Below, piece after piece: positions 1 to 7,653 of a stretch of 51,798 nucleotides of DNA (its first letter is position 1; every line of letters starts with the position of its first letter). Below the pieces are notes generated by a model. The model worked only from the letters and a program-made list of their open reading frames with translations, was not told the DNA's origin and did not search any database. Source of the DNA: Thalassolituus sp034111725 (GTDB taxonomy: Bacteria; Pseudomonadota; Gammaproteobacteria; Pseudomonadales; Oceanobacteraceae). The DNA is taken from NCBI RefSeq assembly GCF_034111725.1, contig NZ_JAWUWR010000025.1, positions 1-51,798 on the forward strand, given 5' to 3'. Made by a program: the position numbers and the translations under genes.

Positions 1-2
1 GT

Positions 3-869
3 GTTGGTGAGCGTACTCGTGAAGGTAACGATTTCTACTACGAAATGGCTGAATCTGGGGTTGTTGACCTTGATGATAAAGTTATATCAAAAGTAGCAAT
101 GGTTTACGGTCAGATGAATGAGCCGCCGGGTAACCGTTTGCGCGTTGCATTGACTGGTCTGACGATGGCTGAGAAGTTCCGTGACGAAGGTAAAGACGTA
201 CTGTTGTTCGTTGACAACATCTACCGTTACACCTTGGCGGGAACGGAAGTATCTGCACTGTTAGGCCGTATGCCTTCAGCGGTAGGTTACCAGCCAACTT
301 TGGCAGAAGAGATGGGTGTTCTTCAAGAGCGTATCACTTCTACTAAGACTGGTTCGATCACGTCTATCCAAGCGGTATACGTACCTGCGGATGACATGAC
401 TGACCCAAGCCCAGCGACTACCTTCGCTCACTTGGACTCAACAGTATCTTTGTCTCGTGACATCGCTTCTAAGGGTATCTACCCAGCGATCGATCCACTA
501 GACAGTACTTCACGTCAGTTGGATCCACTGGTTATCGGTAACGAACACTACAACGTAGCTCGTGGTGTTCAGGGTGTTCTTCAGCGCTATAAAGAACTGA
601 AAGACATCATTGCGATTCTGGGTATGGACGAACTGTCTGACGAAGATAAGCTGCTGGTATCTCGTGCACGTAAGATCGAGCGTTTCCTGTCTCAGCCATT
701 CCACGTGGCAGAGATCTTCACAGGCGCGCCTGGTAAGTACGTATCTCTGAAAGAAACCATCCGTGGTTTCCAGGGAATCCTGAACGGTGACTACGATAGC
801 CTTCCAGAACAAGCGTTCTACATGGTTGGTACTATCGATGAAGCCGTCGAGAAAGCCGGTAAAATGTAA
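3..869 (+). CDS. atpD: F1Fo ATP synthase subunit beta, 5'-truncated by the window edge
   Basis: C-terminal about 288 residues of the catalytic beta subunit of the F1 sector, which makes ATP at the cytoplasmic face of the inner membrane. The reading frame is already open at the window edge, with VGERTREGNDFYYEM ahead of the first internal Met, so the true start lies outside. Visible landmarks are the Walker B strand VLLFVDNIYR, the ATPase alpha/beta signature PAIDPLDSTS and the usual C-terminus VEKAGKM. It is followed 62 bases later by atpC, the standard end of an atp operon. The identification is secure; only the N-terminus is missing. Confidence 0.97.
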   Translation, partial: VGERTREGNDFYYEMAESGVVDLDDKVISKVAMVYGQMNEPPGNRLRVALTGLTMAEKFRDEGKDVLLFVDNIYRYTLAGTEVSALLGRMPSAVGYQPTLAEEMGVLQERITSTKTGSITSIQAVYVPADDMTDPSPATTFAHLDSTVSLSRDIASKGIYPAIDPLDSTSRQLDPLVIGNEHYNVARGVQGVLQRYKELKDIIAILGMDELSDEDKLLVSRARKIERFLSQPFHVAEIFTGAPGKYVSLKETIRGFQGILNGDYDSLPEQAFYMVGTIDEAVEKAGKM

Positions 870-879
870 TGGGCGGGCA

Positions 880-904
880 GGCACCGAGTAAGTTGTCCGG
901 TGCC
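880..904 (+). promoter_or_regulatory. Stem-loop in the atpD-atpC gap
   Basis: A perfect 7-bp stem, GGCACCG (880-886) with CGGTGCC (898-904), encloses an 11-base loop. It lies directly upstream of the palindrome covering the atpC ribosome-binding site. There is no T-run, so it is not a terminator. It could be an mRNA processing or stability element between two atp cistrons. The structure is read directly; the role is inferred. Confidence 0.45.
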
Positions 905-908
905 AGCC

Positions 909-924
909 TCCTCTGATCAGAGGA
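909..924 (+). promoter_or_regulatory. Palindrome containing the atpC Shine-Dalgarno sequence
   Basis: The 16-base perfect palindrome TCCTCTGATCAGAGGA includes AGAGGA, the ribosome-binding site of atpC, 7 bases before its ATG at 932. In RNA it could fold as a 6-bp stem with a GATC loop that hides the Shine-Dalgarno sequence. This could lower epsilon-subunit translation relative to beta, consistent with the 3:1 stoichiometry of the enzyme. That role is inference. Confidence 0.5.
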
Positions 925-931
925 TTAGATT

Positions 932-1360
932 ATGGCGATTACCGTCCACTGCGATATCGTCAGCGCCGAAGAGAATCTTTTCTCTGGCCAAGTTGAGCGC
1001 GTAGTAGCATCAGGCATTTTGGGTGACCTTGGTATTGAACCAGGCCACGCCGCTTTGATCACTCCGTTACAGCCAGGTCCAGTCCGTATTGTTAAGCAAA
1101 ACGGTGAAGAAGAGATTGTTTACGTCTCTGGTGGTTTTCTAGAAGTGCAGCCCAATTCAGTCACCGTGCTTGCCGATACTGCGGTTCGTGCAGACGATCT
1201 GGATGAAGCAGCCGCTCTGGAAGCGAAGAAACATGCAGAGCAAGCGATGGAAAATCAAGGCGGCGACTTTGATTACTCACGCGCTATGTCTCAGCTGGCG
1301 ATTGCTGCAGGTCAACTGCGTGCTATCCAGCAAATTCGTGAGAAATTGGGTAAGCGTTAA
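932..1360 (+). CDS. atpC: F1Fo ATP synthase subunit epsilon
   Basis: 142 residues, the usual length for the epsilon subunit, which links the F1 rotor to the c-ring and inhibits ATP hydrolysis. The N-terminal beta-sandwich opens with the typical MAITVHCDIVSAEENLFSG and contains the GDLGIEPGHAALITPLQPG segment. The C-terminal helical hairpin is Ala-, Glu- and Gln-rich (residues about 90-140). The ATG is preceded by AGAGGA inside a palindrome. The gene is last in the atp operon, with a strong terminator 22 bases after the stop codon. Confidence 0.97.
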   Translation: MAITVHCDIVSAEENLFSGQVERVVASGILGDLGIEPGHAALITPLQPGPVRIVKQNGEEEIVYVSGGFLEVQPNSVTVLADTAVRADDLDEAAALEAKKHAEQAMENQGGDFDYSRAMSQLAIAAGQLRAIQQIREKLGKR

Positions 1361-1381
1361 GCGAGCCGATTTTTTACGATT

Positions 1382-1416
1382 AAAAACCCGTGCTGTTATG
1401 CAGTGCGGGTTTTTTT
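1382..1416 (+). terminator. Rho-independent terminator of the atp operon
   Basis: A 10-bp stem (ACCCGTGCTG at 1386-1395 with CAGTGCGGGT at 1401-1410, two wobble pairs) with a TTATG loop is followed by a seven-T run. An A-run precedes the stem. It lies just after the atpC stop codon. Confidence 0.9.
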
Positions 1417-1519
1417 GTGCCTAGTGGTTATTGCTATCATTTAATACTAGTGACAAGTATTTGCCAGCAATAGCTTGGCTGCCCATAATAGCGCTTTATG
1501 TCTAGCGCAAGGGAATGCT

Positions 1520-2107
1520 ATGAAAGCTTCGTTGTACGCCGCGATCTGTGGCTGTTTGTTCACCTCATCTGTCTACGCTGTTGATTATACGGGACAGGAC
1601 CATTGGTATATTGGTTATCAAATGGGTACTGGCACCGGACATGATCGGGTTGATGGCGGTATTGAGGCTGAAGAAGATTTTGAACACACCAATTCGCAAT
1701 TGACCTTAGGCGCTGTCGGAAAAGGGGGCGTTCGCTTTGAAATCAGTTACAGCAAGTTTTATGTAGAGTATGACGTCGATGGCTCAGACGAAGAATTAGC
1801 AGGCTGGGATTTCGATTTAATCGTTCCATTTACCCAAGCGCGAGTGCGGCCCTATGTTACTGCTGGCTTGGGTGTTTATAAATATGAGGGAACTGAAGAG
1901 TTTTTTGCTACCCGCGATGGCAATGTTGGCGGTCACTCGATCAATGCTGGGGCCGGCATTCTGGTTTATGTAATAAAAGAATTTGAATTGGATGTTTCCT
2001 ACCGCTACAAACGCATTTCTTGGGAGCATTTTACCGTTGGTGGTGAAGACGTTAATTGGGTTACACCAATGAGTGGGCTGCAATTTGGTGGTCGCATTCT
2101 TTTTTAA
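1520..2107 (+). CDS. Small outer-membrane beta-barrel protein
   Basis: 195 residues. An N-terminal signal peptide of about 20 residues ends near SSVYA, followed by alternating hydrophobic/polar strands with many Gly and aromatic residues. The chain ends in GGRILF, with the terminal Phe typical of proteins inserted by the Bam machinery. This fits an eight-stranded OmpA/OmpX-like barrel of unknown ligand. I chose ATG 1520 because AAGGGA lies 6 bases upstream and the signal peptide begins there; an in-frame TTG at 1475 would add 15 residues that do not resemble a leader. The gene is monocistronic after the atp terminator. Function is not known. Confidence 0.7.
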   Translation: MKASLYAAICGCLFTSSVYAVDYTGQDHWYIGYQMGTGTGHDRVDGGIEAEEDFEHTNSQLTLGAVGKGGVRFEISYSKFYVEYDVDGSDEELAGWDFDLIVPFTQARVRPYVTAGLGVYKYEGTEEFFATRDGNVGGHSINAGAGILVYVIKEFELDVSYRYKRISWEHFTVGGEDVNWVTPMSGLQFGGRILF

Positions 2108-2174
2108 CACGGCTGGCTAGTTAGATCGTCGGAGGTATACTTAATGCCTTTGACGAATAGCTGGGCGCGCGAAT

Positions 2175-3080
2175 ATGCAGAACATTAATATCTCTCGGGT
2201 CGATTTAAATTTATTCGTCGTTTTTGATGCAATATACCGCGAAGGAAACCTGACTCGCGCCAGTGAGCAATTGAACCTATCGCAACCAGCCGTCAGTCAT
2301 GCTTTAGCGCGCTTACGTGAGCGCTTTAATGATCCGTTATTTGAACGTTCCGGCAAAGGTATGGCACCAACGCCGTTAGCAAAGGCGATTGTTGGGCGTG
2401 TGCGCGCTGCTTTACAAGATCTCGAATCGACTCTGACCGAAGGTTTGGCGTTTGATCCTGGTTTGGCGAGTCGTATCTTCACGATGGCAAGTCGTGATGT
2501 GATGGAAGCCGCAGCCTTACCGCATTTGATGCAGCGCTTGCAGGCGAGTGCTCCGCAAGTGCAGTTGCGGAGTATACGGGTCGCGCGTAGGGATATGGAA
2601 AACGCGTTAGCCAGTGGTCAAATTGATTTCGCAGCGGATGTGTTGCTGCCAGTGTCTGATCAAATTCGTCATCAAGCGTTGGGAAGTGAAACACTCGTCG
2701 TAATTATGCGTCGGGGTCATCCGTTAGCGTCAAAGCCATTGGATCTGGATGAATATGTGAATAGCCGTCATATTTTAGTGTCTAGTCGGACGGAGGGGCA
2801 GGGTGTTGAAGATTTTGCGTTAACGCGATTGGGTAAGGTTCGACAGGTTACTTTGCGCTGCCAGAACTACTACGCGGCGGTGCAAGTGGTAGCCAATACC
2901 GATTTACTATTAACGTTGCCGCGCACCTATGCCGAGCAGATGCAGGTTCAGACGGGGCATATTATTCAGCCTTTGCCATTGCCATTGGAGCCGTTAGAAA
3001 TACAGTTATATTGGCATGTTAAGTCGACCAGAGATCCAGCTGTTATGTGGCTGAAAGAGCAAATGGTCGACTTATTTTAA
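2175..3080 (+). CDS. LysR-family transcriptional regulator
   Basis: 301 residues, the normal LysR length. The N-terminal winged helix-turn-helix (about residues 8-67) has the family pattern RVDLNLFVVFDAIYREGNLTRAS followed by LSQPAVSHALARLRERFNDPLF. The rest is a periplasmic-binding-like effector domain (about 90-300). It resembles the NodD/NahR/LeuO branch more than CynR. It lies convergent to cyanase with only 18 bases between stop codons, so the layout is not that of a LysR gene divergent from its target. The effector cannot be named. The ribosome-binding site is weak. Confidence 0.88.
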   Translation: MQNINISRVDLNLFVVFDAIYREGNLTRASEQLNLSQPAVSHALARLRERFNDPLFERSGKGMAPTPLAKAIVGRVRAALQDLESTLTEGLAFDPGLASRIFTMASRDVMEAAALPHLMQRLQASAPQVQLRSIRVARRDMENALASGQIDFAADVLLPVSDQIRHQALGSETLVVIMRRGHPLASKPLDLDEYVNSRHILVSSRTEGQGVEDFALTRLGKVRQVTLRCQNYYAAVQVVANTDLLLTLPRTYAEQMQVQTGHIIQPLPLPLEPLEIQLYWHVKSTRDPAVMWLKEQMVDLF

Positions 3081-3098
3081 TATCCAGTTTTGCTAGAA

Positions 3099-3542
3099 CT
3101 ACCAGCTCTTATAAGGGAGGAATTTACCGTTCAACGTCAATAAAACGCGGTCGCCTTTCGGATCTTCAATTTTGTCGACTTCCATTGAAAAGTCGATGGC
3201 GCTCATGATGCCATCGCCGAATTTTTCCTGAATAACTTCCTTTAATGTTTCGCCGTAAACGCCAATGACTTCATACAAGCGGTACACCAAAGGGTCGGTA
3301 GGGACAGCTTGATCCCAAATCTTGGTCGGATAAGCTTTAAGAGCTGTGCAAACTTCTGCGCCTAATCCAAGGTATTCGGTTATGGCTTCGGCCTTCTCTG
3401 CCGGAGCACTATTCATTCCTAAACAAGCGGATGTCAGCCAAACTGGTGACATGCCAAGATCCTTACCAATCTTCTCCCAAGTTAAGCCTTTTTCCAGTTT
3501 GGCAGCGATGATTTGCTCGGTCATGGTAACTTTATCGATCAT
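3099..3542 (-). CDS. cynS: Cyanate hydratase (cyanase)
   Basis: 147 residues. Converts cyanate and bicarbonate to ammonia and carbon dioxide in the cytoplasm as a decamer. The N-terminal helical domain (1-80) resembles a DNA-binding fold, and the C-terminal catalytic domain keeps the active-site residues Arg88, Glu91 and Ser114 (VYRLYE and GIMSAIDF), equivalent to R96, E99 and S122 in Escherichia coli. The start is the ATG at 3542, with GGAG (3552-3549) seven bases ahead; an upstream in-frame Met at 3578 would add 12 residues. No carbonic anhydrase (cynT) or cyanate transporter (cynX) is adjacent, so it works alone here. Regulation by the convergent LysR gene is possible but unsupported. Confidence 0.96.
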   Translation of the reverse strand: MIDKVTMTEQIIAAKLEKGLTWEKIGKDLGMSPVWLTSACLGMNSAPAEKAEAITEYLGLGAEVCTALKAYPTKIWDQAVPTDPLVYRLYEVIGVYGETLKEVIQEKFGDGIMSAIDFSMEVDKIEDPKGDRVLLTLNGKFLPYKSW

Positions 3543-3628
3543 GTTGGACTCCGTTTGAACTCTAAATCCCATTGTCATTTTCGAACTGATACAGGGATTA
3601 TTATTGTTTTAGCGCACTGTTATGGCGC

Positions 3629-3663
3629 AAAAAAAAGATCTAAGCGTGACGGTTCAGCGCTTA
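3629..3663 (-). terminator. Probable terminator of the GGDEF-EAL transcript
   Basis: Read on the minus strand, TAAGCG and CGCTTA (3663-3658 and 3646-3641) form a 6-bp stem with an 11-base loop. GATC and an eight-T run follow (3636-3629). It lies about 70 bases after the stop codon of the GGDEF-EAL gene and upstream of cynS. The short stem and the four-base gap before the T-run make it moderate rather than strong. Confidence 0.45.
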
Positions 3664-3734
3664 TTTCGTTAACCTAGGGTGTGCTTAGCAATGTGAGTGC
3701 CAGAGACGTGGATGCCAGCCTGATAAGTGTCTTA

Positions 3735-6164
3735 TTAAGCGCTGTGACTACGAATAAATTTGAGAAAATTTTCTTCGGTTAGTGGTCGGCTAAACAGATA
3801 GCCTTGAAAGGAATGACAGCCATGACGAGATAGATAGGTGCATTGATCATTGGTTTCGACACCTTCTGCTATGATATCCATTTTCAAGTTACGGCCTAGC
3901 TGGATAATTGAGTCGACAATGCTGATTGGGGTATTCGCATCGAGAATATCCATTACAAACGAACGATCAATTTTCAGCTTATTAATAGGGAGTCGCTGAA
4001 GATAGCTGAGTGATGAGTAGCCTGTACCAAAATCATCCAGTGCGAAAGTAAACCCGAGTAGACTCAGAGCGCTCATTTTTTCACGAATGACATTCTTATC
4101 ACCCATAAACAATGTCTCTGTTAATTCAAGCTCAAGTAACTTCGGACATAACTTATGAAATCTAACTGCTTCTGCAATAAAGTCTTCAAAATTCGGATCC
4201 ATAAATTGCGCGGCGCTAATATTAATCGCTAAACGGCTAAAACTTGGCGGTAATATACTAGCGTCGCGCCATTGCTTTAATGTCCGGCAGCTTTCCATCA
4301 CTAACCATCGCCCCAGCGGCAGTATTAAGTTGGTTTCTTCTGCGGCTGAAATGAATACATCAGGGCTGACTGATTGGCCGCGATTTACCCAGCGGCATAA
4401 TACTTCTGCACCAATAATATGGTCTTCGTCATCGAGCTGTGGTTGAAATACCAGCGAGAAGGCGTTATCTAGAATGGCTTGGTGGAGGTCATTAAATAGG
4501 TGCAACCGCTCTTTCGTTTTTTCTTGCATACTGTGATTGTAAATACAGACTTGGCTTCGCCCCAGTGCTTTGGCTTGGTACATAGCCGTATCAGACTGGC
4601 GGATTAAATCACTTGCGGTAATACCGTCATGAGGAAAGCAAGCGATACCAATACTGGCAGATAGATGGAAGCTATTCACATCAATTGTAAAAGGCTCTTT
4701 AATCGCAGATAGAATCTTCATTCCCAGTGTTTCGGCATATTTACTTGCTAATAACTCGGTGGAGGTAAGCGTCCCGCTTAACACTAAAAATTCGTCGCCC
4801 CCAAGTCGTGCGATAAGGTCATTTTGATCTGTCGCAGACTTAAGACGTGTTGCGATATCGATTAAGAGTTGGTCTCCAATAGGATGTCCGAGCGAATCAT
4901 TAATATTTTTGAAGTGATCTAGGTCGATAAATAATACCGCTCCCCAGCTGGCTTCCTCTTGCGATTGCGCTATTTTTTGCTCAATTCGATATAATGCCAA
5001 GCGGCGATTCGCTAGCTCTGTTAGGGGATCAAAATTAGCCTGATATTCAATTAGCTCCTGCTTGAGTTTAATGTCACTTATATCTCTGACTAGCCAGAGC
5101 ACTCCGCGTGAAATATCGTTATTTTCCTGATCAATGAGAGGCACCATTCGTGATTCGAAAAAAACATTATCATGGCTAAATTCATGAATGATCAACTCGC
5201 GAGTATCAATTGTTCGCTGTTTGCTTTCTTCTAGCAATGCCACTTCAGATAGGTTTACCCATGCGGTAAATGGTGTGTCGATCAGATCTCTATTTAAGCG
5301 GTCGACAGAGCTGGTGCTATTGCCAAAACGGCCACGAATGATGCCATTACTGTCTACTACGAAAGCGATATCAGGGAAGCCAAGCGTGAACGCACTATTC
5401 AGCATATGTTGCTGTTCGATTTGGCGCATGGAGTCATTTAAATGCAGACTAAGTCCATTGAAGGCGTTTTCTAGATAGATAAACTCTGTCGATGTGTGAG
5501 TTTCTATCGTGTCTCCCACTCGTCCCTCTTGCAGCAACTTAGTGAAGGTGACAAGTCGTTGTAAAGGTTCTAATACATGTTGTCGCACGATATGACTCTG
5601 ACCCATTTGATACAGGATTATCATAGTTATGACGATTGATATTTTCTGTAATAGTCCCAGCAGCATGCTGTTGTAGTCTTGGTGGGAATCGTAATGTGCG
5701 TACACCCAAGCGCTGGAGTTATTACGAGATTTTTCAGAAAGAATTTGAATAGGGATTAGTGCGTAAAATTGATCCCGATGACGTGATACCTGAAATATAC
5801 GAAGCTTTGGATCGAGACCATTGGTCGATAAGTTTCTACTAAAAGCGGCACCAATATCCGCTCTTTGAGTAGCCAGTTGTACTTGCTGATTTCTTTCGTC
5901 AAATAATGCCAAATACAGTAAATGAGGACGCGTTGCCATATTGCTTAAGCTTTGGTCTGCTTGACTCCATTCTTCGTTCAGCAGTTGTTGCTGCATAACA
6001 ATACGCAGACTTTCGAGATCATACTGAATTTTGCTTTTCCAGCTTTCTTCAAATAAGCCAAGTCGATTTTGAAAAAGGAAATATCCAAGAACCATCGTAG
6101 TGACGCCGAGCGCCAATAATGACCAATACATGAGCAAGCGTCGAATGGAATAGCGTCGCTTCAT
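3735..6164 (-). CDS. Membrane-anchored PAS-GGDEF-EAL c-di-GMP protein
   Basis: 809 residues. TM1 (about 10-32), a periplasmic sensor of about 135 residues, TM2 (about 169-188), a HAMP-like linker (about 190-245), a PAS-like region (about 255-370), GGDEF (about 375-545) and EAL (about 555-805). The cyclase signature GGDEF (455-459) is intact, but the inhibitory-site Arg is absent (DQND at 446-449 instead of RxxD), so product feedback is probably lost. The phosphodiesterase part keeps EVL (587-589), ELTET, DDFGTGYSS (710-718) and KIDRSF, so both activities may be present. Its ATG overlaps the stop codon of the upstream solute-binding lipoprotein (ATGA), implying coupled translation and a shared signal. 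The net direction, synthesis or breakdown, cannot be told. Confidence 0.93.
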   Translation of the reverse strand: MKRRYSIRRLLMYWSLLALGVTTMVLGYFLFQNRLGLFEESWKSKIQYDLESLRIVMQQQLLNEEWSQADQSLSNMATRPHLLYLALFDERNQQVQLATQRADIGAAFSRNLSTNGLDPKLRIFQVSRHRDQFYALIPIQILSEKSRNNSSAWVYAHYDSHQDYNSMLLGLLQKISIVITMIILYQMGQSHIVRQHVLEPLQRLVTFTKLLQEGRVGDTIETHTSTEFIYLENAFNGLSLHLNDSMRQIEQQHMLNSAFTLGFPDIAFVVDSNGIIRGRFGNSTSSVDRLNRDLIDTPFTAWVNLSEVALLEESKQRTIDTRELIIHEFSHDNVFFESRMVPLIDQENNDISRGVLWLVRDISDIKLKQELIEYQANFDPLTELANRRLALYRIEQKIAQSQEEASWGAVLFIDLDHFKNINDSLGHPIGDQLLIDIATRLKSATDQNDLIARLGGDEFLVLSGTLTSTELLASKYAETLGMKILSAIKEPFTIDVNSFHLSASIGIACFPHDGITASDLIRQSDTAMYQAKALGRSQVCIYNHSMQEKTKERLHLFNDLHQAILDNAFSLVFQPQLDDEDHIIGAEVLCRWVNRGQSVSPDVFISAAEETNLILPLGRWLVMESCRTLKQWRDASILPPSFSRLAINISAAQFMDPNFEDFIAEAVRFHKLCPKLLELELTETLFMGDKNVIREKMSALSLLGFTFALDDFGTGYSSLSYLQRLPINKLKIDRSFVMDILDANTPISIVDSIIQLGRNLKMDIIAEGVETNDQCTYLSRHGCHSFQGYLFSRPLTEENFLKFIRSHSA

Positions 6165-7114
6165 TTTGTTGCCGATACAAATTGGTCGGTGGTAAAGCGC
6201 GATAGTGCAGGTTTTCTGGATATCAGGTGTTGCTGAGACATTAACTCTATAAGATTATTTGCCGTTCGGCTTAAATACGAATGCTCGCCAGATAATAGAC
6301 GTTGATTTTCTTCAGGGGTGGGAAGTATGAGCTTGTCATAGATTTTTGGTAGCTCCTCAGATGATAGCCGCAGGCGCTGGTTGATCACGGCAAATGCATT
6401 TGAGTTGCGCTCAACAATTAGTTGTCGGGCCTTGAAATAACCATTGATAACAGTGCCTATACGTTTATCTTGGTTGTTGACGAGCTGGCGATTAAATACG
6501 AGGACGTCGACGATTTGTCCATTGATTTGCGAGCTGTCAAATATGGTCTGTGCACCGACATCCGCAAGCTTAGTTGAATACGGCTCGAATGTTACCAAAG
6601 CATCAATTTCGTTGTCGATATAGGCGCCTCTGTGGTCCGGAATAGGCAAATATTTGATATCGACATCTGTGTTGGATAAGTTGGCGGCTGCTAATACCGA
6701 ATCGAGCATCAGAGCGCCTACTGCGGTTGTTTCTGCTGCAATACGTTTACCCTTTAGGTCCGCGAGTGACTTGATTTCTGGGCGAACCATAACAACATCA
6801 GCACCATTAGATATGTCACACACCATAACCACTACCAAATCTAAGCCTTCAGAAGATAGGGTTATAACTTCGTCTAGTGTCAATGCAGCCCCTTCTAATT
6901 GCCCCAAACGTATCGCATTCATGACATCGGTAGCTGACGGTAACTCAATCAGCCTAATATTTTGATTTCTGTAGTGACCAAGCCGTCTCGCCAAGTAAAA
7001 CGGTTCATAACCCGCCCAAATATTGGTGCCAATACGCAGTGGTACCTCAGTCGGCAAGCATGCCGCGACCAGTCCGAGAGAAGCAATGGTTATCAATATC
7101 CATATGGCACGCAC
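6161..7114 (-). CDS. NMT1/SsuA-like solute-binding lipoprotein
   Basis: 317 residues. A lipoprotein signal (lipobox VAAC, Cys19) is followed by a periplasmic binding-protein fold opening with LRIGTNIWAGYEPFYLARRLG, typical of the nitrate/sulfonate/thiamine-precursor (NMT1, SsuA) superfamily. No ABC permease or ATPase gene lies nearby. Instead the stop codon overlaps the start of a membrane GGDEF-EAL gene. The likely role is therefore sensing: the loaded protein would engage the periplasmic domain of the cyclase/phosphodiesterase and change c-di-GMP. The ligand is unknown. The family call is firm, the sensory role is inferred from context. Confidence 0.87.
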   Translation of the reverse strand: MRAIWILITIASLGLVAACLPTEVPLRIGTNIWAGYEPFYLARRLGHYRNQNIRLIELPSATDVMNAIRLGQLEGAALTLDEVITLSSEGLDLVVVMVCDISNGADVVMVRPEIKSLADLKGKRIAAETTAVGALMLDSVLAAANLSNTDVDIKYLPIPDHRGAYIDNEIDALVTFEPYSTKLADVGAQTIFDSSQINGQIVDVLVFNRQLVNNQDKRIGTVINGYFKARQLIVERNSNAFAVINQRLRLSSEELPKIYDKLILPTPEENQRLLSGEHSYLSRTANNLIELMSQQHLISRKPALSRFTTDQFVSATK

Positions 7115-7287
7115 TATGATAGAAAGCCCTAATGTTAGTTATTCCCCTTGAGTTTAGCAGAGCTTGGTTAAATCGCCTGACGTTGAGCGGTGTGTCGTTG
7201 GAGAAGATGCTCGACGTTTGGCTAATGGTATCTGACCGTTATATGTGGTCCGCTTGATTGCTTGTAGCATTAGGGTTAGGAGTTCAT

Positions 7288-7521
7288 ATGTCAGTCGTTG
7301 ATAGAGGTAATAATGAGGTGGACACCTTGGGATCGAGATTTGAACGGATTTTCTATCGTTACTTCGCGTGGTTTCCAATTTTGACCCTACCGATGTTAGT
7401 GTGGGACTTAATGGCTGCTGGTGACATGGCGCCAGGGCTGATCATCGGGTTGATTCATGCCGTGTTGGTTTTTCGATTCGTCAGTGTCAATAACGTCCCA
7501 AGCTGGTTTCGTCGAAAGTAG
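7288..7521 (+). CDS. Small two-helix membrane protein, unknown function
   Basis: 77 residues. A polar N-terminus (MSVVDRGNNEVDTLGSRFERI) is followed by two hydrophobic segments (about 28-45 and 50-66) and a basic end (WFRRK). ATG 7288 is preceded by TAGGAG five bases upstream, a good ribosome-binding site; an upstream TTG at 7258 is less likely. It is divergent from the solute-binding protein and 132 bases ahead of the ATP-grasp cluster. I do not recognise a family. It looks real because of the ribosome-binding site and membrane topology. Confidence 0.6.
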   Translation: MSVVDRGNNEVDTLGSRFERIFYRYFAWFPILTLPMLVWDLMAAGDMAPGLIIGLIHAVLVFRFVSVNNVPSWFRRK

Positions 7522-7653
7522 CAATATTTCTAATTACTACTGGCGAAAGACGACAAACTCAATCACAGTGTGCTCAACCCTTGCGGCTAGGCACCTTCGG
7601 GTGTTCTACTCATCCGCTGATAAAGCTAAATTTAATTCCCGTCAGAGACTTCT

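Noticed and set aside
2175..3542. LysR gene as CynR, the cyanase activator
   Set aside because: CynR genes are normally divergent from cynTSX; this one is convergent and its HTH resembles the NodD/LeuO branch.
7590..7606. Stem-loop with TTCG loop before the first ATP-grasp gene
   Set aside because: Only about five pairs including wobbles and no T-run; too weak to call a terminator or regulator.
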